This document shows positions 19,424 through 27,358 of a stretch of 39,167 bases of DNA, piece by piece (the stretch's first letter is position 1; each line of letters starts with the position of its first letter). Where the stretch lies: contig JAITUZ010000051.1 of assembly GCA_031286065.1 (NCBI GenBank), positions 1 to 39,167 on the forward strand. The letters run 5' to 3'. This DNA comes from Candidatus Methanimicrococcus odontotermitis. GTDB lineage: Archaea > Halobacteriota > Methanosarcinia > Methanosarcinales > Methanosarcinaceae. Both the position numbers and the translations under genes were made by a program. The notes under the pieces were generated by a model, which was not told the DNA's origin, did no database searches, and worked only from the letters and a program-made list of their open reading frames with translations.

Positions 19424-20518
19424 ATGGAACATGACACATCACGCAGAAAAATTGAACATTTGGAGCTTTGTGCCCGATGCCATGTTGAATCCCGTAAGGT
19501 GAGCGCCGGTTTTGAAGATGTGGCTTTGGTTCATCGCGCGCTTCCCGGGATTTCAATGAATGAAATCGACACGTCCGTTGATTTCTTCGGCAAAAAATTA
19601 GCTTTTCCTTTTTTGATTGCGTCCATTACGGGCGGACATCCCGAAACGACAAAAATAAACTCGGCGCTTGCGGAAGCCGCCGAAAAAGTCGGTGTCGGTA
19701 TCGGTGTCGGAAGCCAAAGAGCGGCTATTGATGACCCGAAACAAGCCGACTCTTTTAAAACCGTCCGCAAAAACGCGCCGAATGCGTTTGTTTACGGAAA
19801 CATCGGCGCGGCGCAGATCAAAGAATACGGCACAGACGGCGTTAATTCTTTGGTGTCCATGATTGACGCGGACGCGATTGCGGTCCATTTGAATTTCTTG
19901 CAGGAAGCCATCCAGCCCGAAGGCGATATCGATGCAAGCGGCTGCTTGGAGATGATTGAAAAAATCTGCACCGCCGCCGCCGTTCCGGTGATCGCGAAAG
20001 AAACCGGCGCGGGCATTTCCCGCGAAGATGCGCTTTTGCTCAAAAAAGCGGGTATCAGCGCGATAGATGTCGGCGGTGCCGGCGGAACGAGCTGGTCCGG
20101 CGTTGAAGTTTACCGCGCCCGTACGGATAAAGATAAACTCAGAGAACATCTGGGCGAACTCTTTTGGGACTTCGGTATTCCGACGGTTTCCTGTTTGATC
20201 GAATGTAAAGTCGCGGTCCCCGTCATTGCGACAGGCGGCGTGCGAACCGGTGTCGACATCGCGAAATCAATTGCTCTGGGCGCGGTTTCCGCAAGCGCGG
20301 CATTGCCTTTTGTCGGGCCGGCTTTTAACGGCGCCGACGCGGTCGCCGACGCGCTTCGTTTAATGGAGCAGGAGTTGAAAGCCTCCATGTTTTTGACCGG
20401 CTGCGCCGACGTCAAAACGCTTTCTCAAACGCCGGCCGTTATCACAGGACGCACGCGCGAGTATTTAACGAGCCGCGGATTCAATGTCGGCGATTACGCC
20501 AATAAAGAAATTCTTTAA
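19424..20518 (+). CDS. fni: Isopentenyl-diphosphate delta-isomerase, type 2
   Basis: FMN- and NAD(P)H-dependent interconversion of IPP and DMAPP in the cytoplasm. The ATG at 19424 (CGGAG eight bases upstream) gives 364 residues, normal for the family; a GTG at 19403 is less likely. Motifs in order: FLIASITGGH near residue 60, GVGIGVGSQR near 90, HLNFLQEAIQPEGD near 153, IAKETGAGIS near 190, VGGAGGTSW near 215, and the flavin phosphate region VIATGGVRTGVD near 270. It is part of the isoprenoid run between ipk and rnj. Confidence 0.96.
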   Translation: MEHDTSRRKIEHLELCARCHVESRKVSAGFEDVALVHRALPGISMNEIDTSVDFFGKKLAFPFLIASITGGHPETTKINSALAEAAEKVGVGIGVGSQRAAIDDPKQADSFKTVRKNAPNAFVYGNIGAAQIKEYGTDGVNSLVSMIDADAIAVHLNFLQEAIQPEGDIDASGCLEMIEKICTAAAVPVIAKETGAGISREDALLLKKAGISAIDVGGAGGTSWSGVEVYRARTDKDKLREHLGELFWDFGIPTVSCLIECKVAVPVIATGGVRTGVDIAKSIALGAVSASAALPFVGPAFNGADAVADALRLMEQELKASMFLTGCADVKTLSQTPAVITGRTREYLTSRGFNVGDYANKEIL

Positions 20519-20654
20519 AAACGCGTTCCGGCTGAAAAAAATCAAGTTGTTTTTTAGTCATCACAGTCATCCCTTATTCGAATTCAAAAAATTCAAGTTT
20601 TAAAGGAAAAAAAAATCATAAATTTATTCAAAAATCAAGAAAAAGGTTTTAAAA

Positions 20655-21998
20655 ATGGAAGATATAGGAATTGTCGCCGTAGGCGGTTATAATGAAATGG
20701 GCCGTAACATGACGGCTGTTGTTGTCGGCGAAGATATTGTTATTTTGGACATGGGCATCCGCTTAGACCGCGTCCAAATCCACGAAGACGCGGAAATCGA
20801 CCGCATGCATTCTCTTGAATTAATTGACATGGGCGCGATTCCCGATGACACGATTATGAGAGACGTGAACGGTACGGTTCGGGCCATCGTTTGTACGCAC
20901 GGGCACTTGGACCACATCGGCGCAATCCCGAAATTGGCGCACCGCTACAACGCGCCGATTATTTCAACGCCGTATACGACCGCGCTCATCCGCCAGCAAA
21001 TCGATGAAGAGAAAAAATTCAAAGTCAACAATCCGCTCATCGCGCTCAAAGCCGGCGGCACATATGAAATCACCGAAGACATCAGCGTTGAATTTATCAG
21101 TATTCCGCACAGCATCGTTGACAGTGTTATCGCTGTTCTTCATACGCCTTACGGCTCTGTCATGTACGCCTGTGACTTTAAGCTGGACCGCGCGCCGACT
21201 CTCGGTATGTCTCCTGATTTTGCCGTTCTCAAAAAACTCGGCCGGCAAGGTGTCTTGGCAATGATCACCGAGACGACCAACAGCGCCCGTTCAGGGAAAA
21301 CGCCTTCTGAGACGATTGCCAAAGAGATGCTCCGTGATGTTCTTTTGGGAACGGAAGAATCTCATGTCGGTATGATCGTTACGACTTTCGCTTCTCATAT
21401 CGCTCGTTTGAACGCGATTATTGAAATCGCCGAAGAAATGGGACGTATTCCTGTGTTTATGGGACGCTCCATGGAAAAATATCTGATCGCGGCACATGAT
21501 TTGGGTTACATTACGCTTCCCGATGACGTTGAAATCTACGGTCAGAGAAAAGATGTTGACAAGGCGCTCAAAAAGATCATGGAAGACGGCAAGGAAAAAT
21601 ATCTGCCTGTCGTGACCGGCCATCAGGGCGAGCCCGGCTCTATTTTGATCCGAATCGCGAACGGTGAAACGCCCTTTAAGATTGAATCCGGTGACCGCGT
21701 TGTTTTCTCGGCCAATATTATCCCGAGCCCGATGACGCGCGCCAACCGCTACGCGCTTGAAACCAAATTGAAGATGCGCGGCGCGAGAATTTATGACGAT
21801 GTTCACGTTTCCGGCCACGCTTACCGTGAAGACCACTGGGAAATGCTCAGAATGGTTCAGCCGATGCATGTTATTCCGGCTCACGGCGACTTGGCGATGC
21901 ACAGCGCTTACATTGAAATGGCGGAAGACGCCGGTTATGTTCTTGGCGAGACGGTCCACTTACTCCGAAACGGTGAGATCCTTTTCCTGGAGCCTTGA
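20655..21998 (+). CDS. rnj: Archaeal ribonuclease J
   Basis: Metallo-beta-lactamase/beta-CASP RNase, a 5'-to-3' exonuclease acting in RNA turnover. The 447-residue protein lacks the bacterial C-terminal domain, as archaeal RNase J does. The zinc motif HGHLDH spans H82-H87, a further histidine is in SIPHSIVDS, and the beta-CASP region shows FMGRSMEKY, VTGHQGEPGS, VFSANIIPSP and HVSGHAYRED, with PAHGD near the end. It lies inside the isoprenoid gene run; the idsA start follows 24 bases after its stop. Only a weak AAGG patch precedes its ATG. Confidence 0.93.
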   Translation: MEDIGIVAVGGYNEMGRNMTAVVVGEDIVILDMGIRLDRVQIHEDAEIDRMHSLELIDMGAIPDDTIMRDVNGTVRAIVCTHGHLDHIGAIPKLAHRYNAPIISTPYTTALIRQQIDEEKKFKVNNPLIALKAGGTYEITEDISVEFISIPHSIVDSVIAVLHTPYGSVMYACDFKLDRAPTLGMSPDFAVLKKLGRQGVLAMITETTNSARSGKTPSETIAKEMLRDVLLGTEESHVGMIVTTFASHIARLNAIIEIAEEMGRIPVFMGRSMEKYLIAAHDLGYITLPDDVEIYGQRKDVDKALKKIMEDGKEKYLPVVTGHQGEPGSILIRIANGETPFKIESGDRVVFSANIIPSPMTRANRYALETKLKMRGARIYDDVHVSGHAYREDHWEMLRMVQPMHVIPAHGDLAMHSAYIEMAEDAGYVLGETVHLLRNGEILFLEP

Positions 21999-22022
21999 AT
22001 TTGATTTATCGGAGTTTTGCAA

Positions 22023-22988
22023 ATGACTGTTGTTGATGAAATTAAAAAATTATCTGTTCCCGTCGACGAAGCCATTGACCGGCTGCTTCCCGTCAAAAAG
22101 CCGGAGGGGCTCTATGAAGCTTCCCGCCATATCGTTAAAGCCGGCGGCAAAAGACTCAGGCCCGCTGTTTTGCTGGCAAGCGCCGAAGCTGTCGGCGGGA
22201 GTCTCCAAAACGCTGTTCCGGCAGCTGTTGCTATTGAATTGATGCACACGTTTACATTGGTTCATGACGACATTATGGATAACGACCCTGTCCGCCGCGG
22301 TCTTCCGGCCGTTCACACCGTTTGGGGCGAAGCGGGCGGCATTTTGGCCGGCGACACGCTGTATTCCAAAGCGATCGAAATTATTACGGAGGCCGACAGT
22401 GACCCTGCCCGTCTTTTGAAAGCGTCCGGAATTCTTTCCAAAACCTGCGCTGAAGTCTGCGAAGGGCAGTGGCTTGACATTGATTTTGAAAAGCGCAGTT
22501 CTGTTTCCGCGGAAGAATATTTAGAAATGATTGAAAAGAAAACCGCGATCCTGTTCGGCGCAGCCGCTCAAATCGGCGCGATCATCGGCGGCGCGGACAG
22601 TCAAGTTGACCAAGCGCTGTACAATTTCGGCCGCCTCACAGGCTTGGGTTTCCAAATCTATGATGATGTTTTGGACTTGGTCACACCCGAAGAAGTGCTC
22701 GGCAAAAGACAAGGCAGCGATATTTTCGAAGGCAAAAGAACGCTTTTGATGATCCGCGCGGCTGAAAAAGGCGCGATTCCGCGCGCTTTCGGCAAGGGCT
22801 CCGGTTCCAAAGAAGATATTGATGAAGCGATTGCGGTTCTCACCGATTCCGGCTCTTTGGCGTATGTGAAGGATCTCGCCGTCGGTTTCGTTGAAGAGGG
22901 AAAATCCAAACTCGACATTCTTCCCGACAGTCCGGCCAAGCAGCTTTTAAAAGATATGGCTGATTACATGCTGTATCGGGATTTCTGA
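22023..22988 (+). CDS. idsA: Geranylgeranyl diphosphate synthase
   Basis: Trans-prenyltransferase that builds the C15/C20 diphosphates used for archaeal ether lipids. The 321-residue protein has the first aspartate-rich motif DDIMD at 82-86 and the second DDVLD at 214-218, plus GGKRLRP near 41-47. The residue five before the first motif is F77, the aromatic position used for chain-length control in archaeal type I GGPP synthases, so a C20 product or mixed C15/C20 is likely. The ATG at 22023 has GGAG eight bases upstream; a TTG six bases earlier is less likely. It ends the run and is followed by a terminator. Confidence 0.95.
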   Translation: MTVVDEIKKLSVPVDEAIDRLLPVKKPEGLYEASRHIVKAGGKRLRPAVLLASAEAVGGSLQNAVPAAVAIELMHTFTLVHDDIMDNDPVRRGLPAVHTVWGEAGGILAGDTLYSKAIEIITEADSDPARLLKASGILSKTCAEVCEGQWLDIDFEKRSSVSAEEYLEMIEKKTAILFGAAAQIGAIIGGADSQVDQALYNFGRLTGLGFQIYDDVLDLVTPEEVLGKRQGSDIFEGKRTLLMIRAAEKGAIPRAFGKGSGSKEDIDEAIAVLTDSGSLAYVKDLAVGFVEEGKSKLDILPDSPAKQLLKDMADYMLYRDF

Positions 22989-23003
22989 TTTTTTTTGCAG
23001 GAG

Positions 23004-23030
23004 GAGGATTTTTAATCCTCGCCTTTTTTT
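23004..23030 (+). terminator. Terminator after idsA
   Basis: GAGGATT TTT AATCCTC is a perfect seven-pair hairpin followed by GCC and seven T residues. It closes the isoprenoid gene run and faces the convergent methyltransferase gene. Confidence 0.8.
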
Positions 23031-23042
23031 AAAAAAAGTGAT

Positions 23043-23921
23043 TCATTTTTCCATTTTGTCAACAAAATCCAAGTCAAAATCCAAATCGAATTTTTCATCA
23101 AAATTATCATCTTCAAACCGGTTTTCAATATCCTGCCGGTATTTGCTGACATTTTCGCCTTTAGCTTTCCGCGCAAAATACTGAATATTTCGGAAAATGC
23201 CGCGAAGCGTTTTGGCTTCGCACGGCGTCAGTTCGGCGCGGGCGAAAATACGTTTCATCATCAGCGCCATTTTTTCTTTTTTCAGCGGATCAAAATCCAT
23301 ATCGTCCAAAACCTCACCGAAGTGAGCGCATGAGGCTTCAACTTCTTTGAAATCAGCCGTTTTGTATTTTCCTGTCAGGCGCGCGTCGGAGAGTTCGTAA
23401 ACCATGATACCGACCGCGTGAGAGAGGTTCATGACGGGATAAATGTGAGATGACGGAATTGTCGCAATCATCGAACAAAAAGAGAGTTCATCATTCGTAA
23501 AACCGATATCTTCCCGGCCGAACAAGAGAGCGACTTTCGTCTCAGGATGAAACTCTTCCAATTTTTCGCGCAAAACCGCCGGCGTCAGCGCCGGTGTCCG
23601 GATATGGTCGCATCCTTTTTGAGCGCGCATTCCGGTTGTACCGATAACGGCGCCGCAATCCGCGACCGCTTCTTCGATCGCGGAACAAATTTTCGCATTC
23701 AAAAGAACATCCCCCGCATGAGAGGCCATCGCGCGCGCTTCCCCTTCCAGCGGACAAGGATTGACCAAATAAAGCTCTGTAAATCCGAAATTTTTCATGA
23801 CGCGGCAGACGGATCCGACATTTCCCTGATAAAGCGGTTCCACTAAAACAATTCGAAGATTCAGGGCGGCTCTTTCGGTTTTATTTATTTTGATGTTCAT
23901 TTCTGCCGGGCTGTCAGACAT
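23043..23921 (-). CDS. TrmJ-like SPOUT RNA methyltransferase
   Basis: S-adenosylmethionine-dependent 2'-O-methyltransferase of the TrmH/TrmJ family; archaeal TrmJ modifies position 32 of tRNA, though the target here is not proven. Family motifs are VLVEPLYQGNVGSVCRVMKNFG near residue 30, LLFGREDIGFTNDEL near 135, and the knotted-site segment PVMNLSHAVGIMVYEL near 165. A C-terminal helical extension ends in a strongly acidic tail (FDEKFDLDFDLDFVD), which is unusual. The ATG at 23921 gives 292 residues; ATG 23900 and TTG 23930 are alternatives. Convergent with idsA. Confidence 0.88.
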   Translation of the reverse strand: MSDSPAEMNIKINKTERAALNLRIVLVEPLYQGNVGSVCRVMKNFGFTELYLVNPCPLEGEARAMASHAGDVLLNAKICSAIEEAVADCGAVIGTTGMRAQKGCDHIRTPALTPAVLREKLEEFHPETKVALLFGREDIGFTNDELSFCSMIATIPSSHIYPVMNLSHAVGIMVYELSDARLTGKYKTADFKEVEASCAHFGEVLDDMDFDPLKKEKMALMMKRIFARAELTPCEAKTLRGIFRNIQYFARKAKGENVSKYRQDIENRFEDDNFDEKFDLDFDLDFVDKMEK

Positions 23922-24148
23922 AACTTCCAAAACGGCAGTGATGATATTTTATTATTTTGTTTATTGACGTTGTCTGTTTTTGAGCGCGGCGGCAATCAGA
24001 AAAGTGACAGATCCGCCGCCTTTTTCAGGCATTTGGATTTTTGAATGAACAAAAAATGAAACATCTGCTTTGATTCATTTTTTTAATCCGAACGTCGGTA
24101 AAACCCGAGAAAAGAGATTATTTTCAAGTTTTACAAGGCGTTTGCTCT

Positions 24149-24371
24149 TCACTCTTTTTCAAAAAAGGATGTATTACGGGAACAACCGAAACTCTGCAGA
24201 TTGATATCGGTAATGTGTTTCACATCGGTTCCGTCCCAAGTGATAGAAGGATTGTCGGTTATCGGCATCATTGAAATTTGAGATTTCGCGGCGGTTAACG
24301 GTTAACGGGGTTTCAGCGAATCGTTTTGAGTGTTCGGAAATTGATGAGGATTTATCATGAGGTGTTATCAT
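24149..24371 (-). pseudogene. Possible decayed small reading frame with 7-bp duplication
   Basis: On the minus strand an ATG at 24371 opens a frame that, if one copy of a tandem TTAACCG duplication (about 24295-24308) is removed, continues into SMMPITDNPSITWDGTD, then VKHITDINLQSFG, and stops at 24149-24151. The joined peptide would have about 71 residues and reads more like protein than noise, but I recognise no family, there is no good ribosome-binding site, and chance remains possible. The surrounding 23922-24412 otherwise holds nothing I can name. Confidence 0.25.
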
Positions 24372-24412
24372 ACATCACGATTAATCCGGCAGAATAGACG
24401 GATTCTGTTCGC

Positions 24413-24743
24413 CGTTTTCATGATGTTCCCCCGAATTTCGCCGGAGTTTTTGAGCGATACTATTTAAATACAATCGGTACAGAATATTTATATCTTCTAT
24501 CAATCGGCTTCGTCGATTCGGATCATTTTTTCTTTAAACAAAGAGGGGTGACTTGGTAGAGCATAAGAACCGTTCCATTGTCTTTGTGTGCAGTCGTTAT
24601 TTTCACTGATCGGGCAATCGGGCTGAACGCTATCATTCATTTTCATATTTCATTATCATCATTAATCAGTTTCGAATGCTTCAGATGACACCCGAACAGA
24701 CATCAGAAGTCATTTGCTTTCAAAAAATAAATGGAGAATTAAT
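24413..24743 (+). repeat. Copy A of the duplicated hdrE-type leader block
   Basis: A 331-base block ending at the ATG of the broken matrixin gene. It matches 26158-26512 in direct orientation. It contains a TATA-like TATTTAAATA at 24461-24470, a 112-base core (24523-24634) that differs from copy B at four positions, a seven-pair stem formed by ACAAAGA (24538-24544) and TCTTTGT (24581-24587), and a shared end TGGAGAATTAAT carrying the ribosome-binding site. Its minus-strand frame is interrupted. Confidence 0.9.
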
Positions 24744-25268
24744 ATGAAAAAAATAATGTGTGGATTGATCTGTTTAATTTTAATATTAGGGGTATTGATG
24801 TCGCCAGCATCCGCCGCTATTTGGTCGAATTAAAGAGCTCCGGTTGTTTTTGTATTTTTCCCTTCATCATATGAACAGCATGTTTTTAGTGCGATGAATA
24901 CATGGAATGTTGCAGGCAGTAATTTCTCTTTTTATTATGATTCTTCTCTTTCACGATTCTCTCCAAATACAATATCATTTTTTATGTCAGCTACAATGAC
25001 TCCGTTAAATGCAGCCCAATGTACAAATTATGTCTATCCTAATGGCAGTACCAATTATTCAGTTATTGACTTTAATGTAAATTCTGCATGGGCAACAAAT
25101 GGTGCAAACGGATATCGCGATGTAGAAACTGTTGCTTTACATGAACTCGGACATGCTGCAGGCATTAGTCATTCATCAAATTCAAATGATTTGATGTGGG
25201 GCGGCGTGCTTCCTGTAAGAAGGAGTTTAACAATAAATGATAAAAATGCGCTTAAACGTTTATATTGA
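24744..25268 (+). pseudogene. Secreted matrixin-like metalloprotease with in-frame TAA
   Basis: The ATG at 24744, with GGAG seven bases upstream, begins a signal peptide (MKKIMCGLICLILILGVLMS, then PASAA) and reaches IWSN before a TAA at 24831-24833. Past that stop the same frame stays open to 25268 and encodes the rest of a zinc protease: RAPVVFVFFPSS, then an AMNTWN helix, and HELGHAAGISHS, the metzincin HExxHxxGxxH motif, followed by a methionine in NDLMWGG that fits the Met-turn. About 173 sense codons in total. One substitution therefore separates a signal peptide from an otherwise intact enzyme. It is either a recent pseudogene, a sequencing error or an unusual readthrough. The internal ATG at 24894 could only make a form lacking export signal and the first strand. 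Confidence 0.85.
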
Positions 25269-25278
25269 GGTGCTTTAC

Positions 25279-25947
25279 ATGAAATCTAAAAATATCATTT
25301 TTTCTGTTTTCATCATATTATTTATCGCTGTTTTTTCTTTTGCAGCGATGCACACTCTTCTTGAAAAACAAGGCCCGGTAACTGAAAATTATACATTTCT
25401 GAGAAATATTCCAAGTCATGAGGAGGCAGAAGAATATGAACATTTGATGACATCCTCCGGCACGCCCATTTATATTCCTGAAAAAGAGATGGCCGATTAT
25501 TCTTCTATTATTGTAAAAGGTACGGTCAAAGAAGTTTTGCCGGCCAGATGGACCACCAAGAGCGGTTTAAGTCCTATGGAAAGTGAAACGGAAGAAATTT
25601 TTCCGTCTCATCATACAATTTATCACGATATTGCTGTAGAAGTTGAAGAGTTATACAAAGGAGAATTACCTGATAAAGAAAGCCGCGTCATTTATGTCAG
25701 ACAAGAAGGCGGAACAGCCGACGGACACCGCCTTGAATATATGGATGCGATAAATCTTTATGAAGGGGAACATGTCATATTGTATTTGTTTGAGGATCAT
25801 GAAAACGGTTTATCAGCCCATATCCTGCCCGTACATTATTTTATGTATACGGAGGAGTGGGTTTTCTTCATTATTGACGATAATACAATTATTGACGGAA
25901 ACGGCCATAAAATAGATTATGAGTCTGACAAAATTCCAAAAAAATGA
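25279..25947 (+). CDS. Membrane-anchored or secreted protein beside the matrixin
   Basis: I do not recognise the family. The 222-residue protein begins with a hydrophobic segment (residues 5-23, IIFSVFIILFIAVFSFAAM) that acts as a signal peptide or N-terminal anchor; the rest is hydrophilic and acidic, with a beta-rich middle (SSIIVKGTVKEVLP, DIAVEVEELYKGELP, SRVIYVRQEGG, GEHVILYLFE) resembling a small extracytoplasmic beta-domain. The ATG is 11 bases after the matrixin stop and its GAGGTG site overlaps that stop, so the two are translationally linked. A role as partner or inhibitor of the protease is a guess from position. AT-rich relative to neighbours. Confidence 0.75.
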   Translation: MKSKNIIFSVFIILFIAVFSFAAMHTLLEKQGPVTENYTFLRNIPSHEEAEEYEHLMTSSGTPIYIPEKEMADYSSIIVKGTVKEVLPARWTTKSGLSPMESETEEIFPSHHTIYHDIAVEVEELYKGELPDKESRVIYVRQEGGTADGHRLEYMDAINLYEGEHVILYLFEDHENGLSAHILPVHYFMYTEEWVFFIIDDNTIIDGNGHKIDYESDKIPKK

Positions 25948-26157
25948 TTTTAAGCTTTCAACAGTTTGAAAAATAATGAAATAACTTTTGTTATTTTCAT
26001 AATCTTTATTTTTCATTAATTTTTGAAATAATGTCTCTGGCTATTATTTTCATTCTTTTTTCTATGAATCCTCAATTCAGAATTCGGATATGAAATTTCA
26101 TTCCCGTCTCCAACAATCCTCATTATTGTTCATCAAAGAAATACTCTTTTGATTCAT
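25948..26157. other. Gene-free spacer before leader copy B
   Basis: This AT-rich stretch contains T-rich runs that could end the transcript of the anchored-protein gene. I see no gene. Together with copy B it makes a 565-base gap before hdrE. Confidence 0.5.
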
Positions 26158-26512
26158 CGTTTTCATGATGTTCCCCCGAATTCCGCTGAACTTTTGAGCG
26201 ATAATATTTAAATACAATCGGTACAAAGTGCCTATATCTTCTATCATCGGCTTCGTCGATTCCAGTCATTTTTTCTTTAAACAAAGAGGGGTGACTTGAT
26301 AGAGCATAAGAACCGCTCCATTGTCTTTGTGTGCAGTCGTTATTTTCACTGACCGGACAATCGGGCTGAACGCTATCGTTTATTATCATATTTATTATTG
26401 AGTGATTGATGTCTGTTCTCATTGTCATCATTAATCATTTTCGAATGATTGGTGACACTGAAACAGGCGTCAGAAGTCATTTGCTTTCAAAAAGTTTTAT
26501 GGAGAATTAATA
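26158..26512 (+). repeat. Copy B of the duplicated block: hdrE leader
   Basis: A 355-base block directly preceding hdrE and homologous to 24413-24743. The core 26266-26377 matches copy A at 108 of 112 positions. The stem pair ACAAAGA (26281-26287) and TCTTTGT (26324-26330) is unchanged. It contains GGAG at 26501-26504, eight bases before the hdrE ATG. The outer parts are more diverged and differ by small insertions; copy B is 24 bases longer. Confidence 0.9.
26205..26214 (+). promoter_or_regulatory. TATA box for hdrE-hdrD
   Basis: TATTTAAATA is conserved in both copies of the duplicated block (also at 24461-24470). Initiation about 25 bases downstream would give an hdrED leader of roughly 270 nt containing the conserved stem and core. 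Confidence 0.5.
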
Positions 26513-27358
26513 ATGGATTATTTTTCAGGCATTGCCGGCGTTCCGATTACGTTCGTCGTTATGATGACCACGTCTTTCCTTGCAATCCTCCTTCTTGTTC
26601 TCGGTCTTTATTTTAACGTCCGCAAATGGGGGCAGGGTTCTCTCGCGTGGGGCCTCGACCCGGAAGAAGGAAAACACGGATTTATCGGCAGCATCAGCGT
26701 ATTCTTAAAAGCGTATTGGAAACAACTCAGAGCGCATTCTGTCCACCACGGCCAGAATATATTGATTACATTGATTTTCGATGTTTTATTATTGAGACGA
26801 ACCGCGCGCGCGAACCCGCTCCGCTGGTTTATGCACATGTTCATTTTCATCGGCTGGATGGGACTCTTTTCATTATCCGGTATGATGTTCGCCGTTGAAA
26901 TCATTCACATGGTCGGCATTCACTTTATCGACCCCGAATGGTTCAGAGAATTCCTTCAGCTTCCGAACCAGCTTCTCGGATACCTGCTTTTCGCAGGCGT
27001 TGTCATTGCGGCCGCCCGCAGACTCTTCATTCCGAAAGTTCGGGAAAACACCAATTCTTACGACACGATTTTGCTTGTGACGCTGGTTATTGTCGTCATC
27101 ACCGGTTTTGTCGCTCACGCCGGCAGATACATCGCAATCGGAATCACAGATTTTACCGGCTACGATTTCATTTTCTACGATTACATCATATGGACGCTCG
27201 GCGGCTTGACTCCGTTCTTGACATACGTTCAGGAACTCGCGCTGACGCACAGCATCCTCGCGCTCTTCATCGGCTTCGCGTTCATCCCGTACAGCAAGTA
27301 CATCCACATGATCACAGCGCCCCTGACAATGATCGTTAACAAAGGAGGCGAACATTAA
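26513..27358 (+). CDS. hdrE: Heterodisulfide reductase cytochrome b subunit HdrE
   Basis: Membrane b-type cytochrome that passes electrons from methanophenazine to HdrD for reduction of CoM-S-S-CoB. The 281-residue protein has five hydrophobic helices, roughly at residues 12-35, 105-130, 150-172, 185-210 and 242-268, with histidines suited to heme binding in [16 protein letters not shown] and [10 protein letters not shown]. The stop overlaps the hdrD start by one base (TAATG), the usual tight coupling. The gene is controlled through a long leader that is duplicated 1.4 kb upstream. Presence of HdrE marks a cytochrome-containing methanogen. Confidence 0.95.
   Translation: MDYFSGIAGVPITFVVMMTTSFLAILLLVLGLYFNVRKWGQGSLAWGLDPEEGKHGFIGSISVFLKAYWKQLRAHSVHHGQNILITLIFDVLLLRRTARANPLRWFMHMFIFIGWMGLFSLSGMMFAVEIIHMVGIHFIDPEWFREFLQLPNQLLGYLLFAGVVIAAARRLFIPKVRENTNSYDTILLVTLVIVVITGFVAHAGRYIAIGITDFTGYDFIFYDYIIWTLGGLTPFLTYVQELALTHSILALFIGFAFIPYSKYIHMITAPLTMIVNKGGEH

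Noticed and set aside
21291-21959. Minus-strand open frame opposite RNase J
   Set aside because: A shadow of the RNase J gene with no independent start signal or motif.
24831-24833. Pyrrolysine readthrough of the matrixin gene
   Set aside because: Pyrrolysine is inserted at TAG, whereas this codon is TAA.
26123-26431. Minus-strand open frame of 102 codons across leader copy B
   Set aside because: In copy A the matching frame is closed by a one-base insertion, and within about 40 aligned codons all five differences change the amino acid, which is not how a conserved gene evolves. The + strand leader explains the conservation better.
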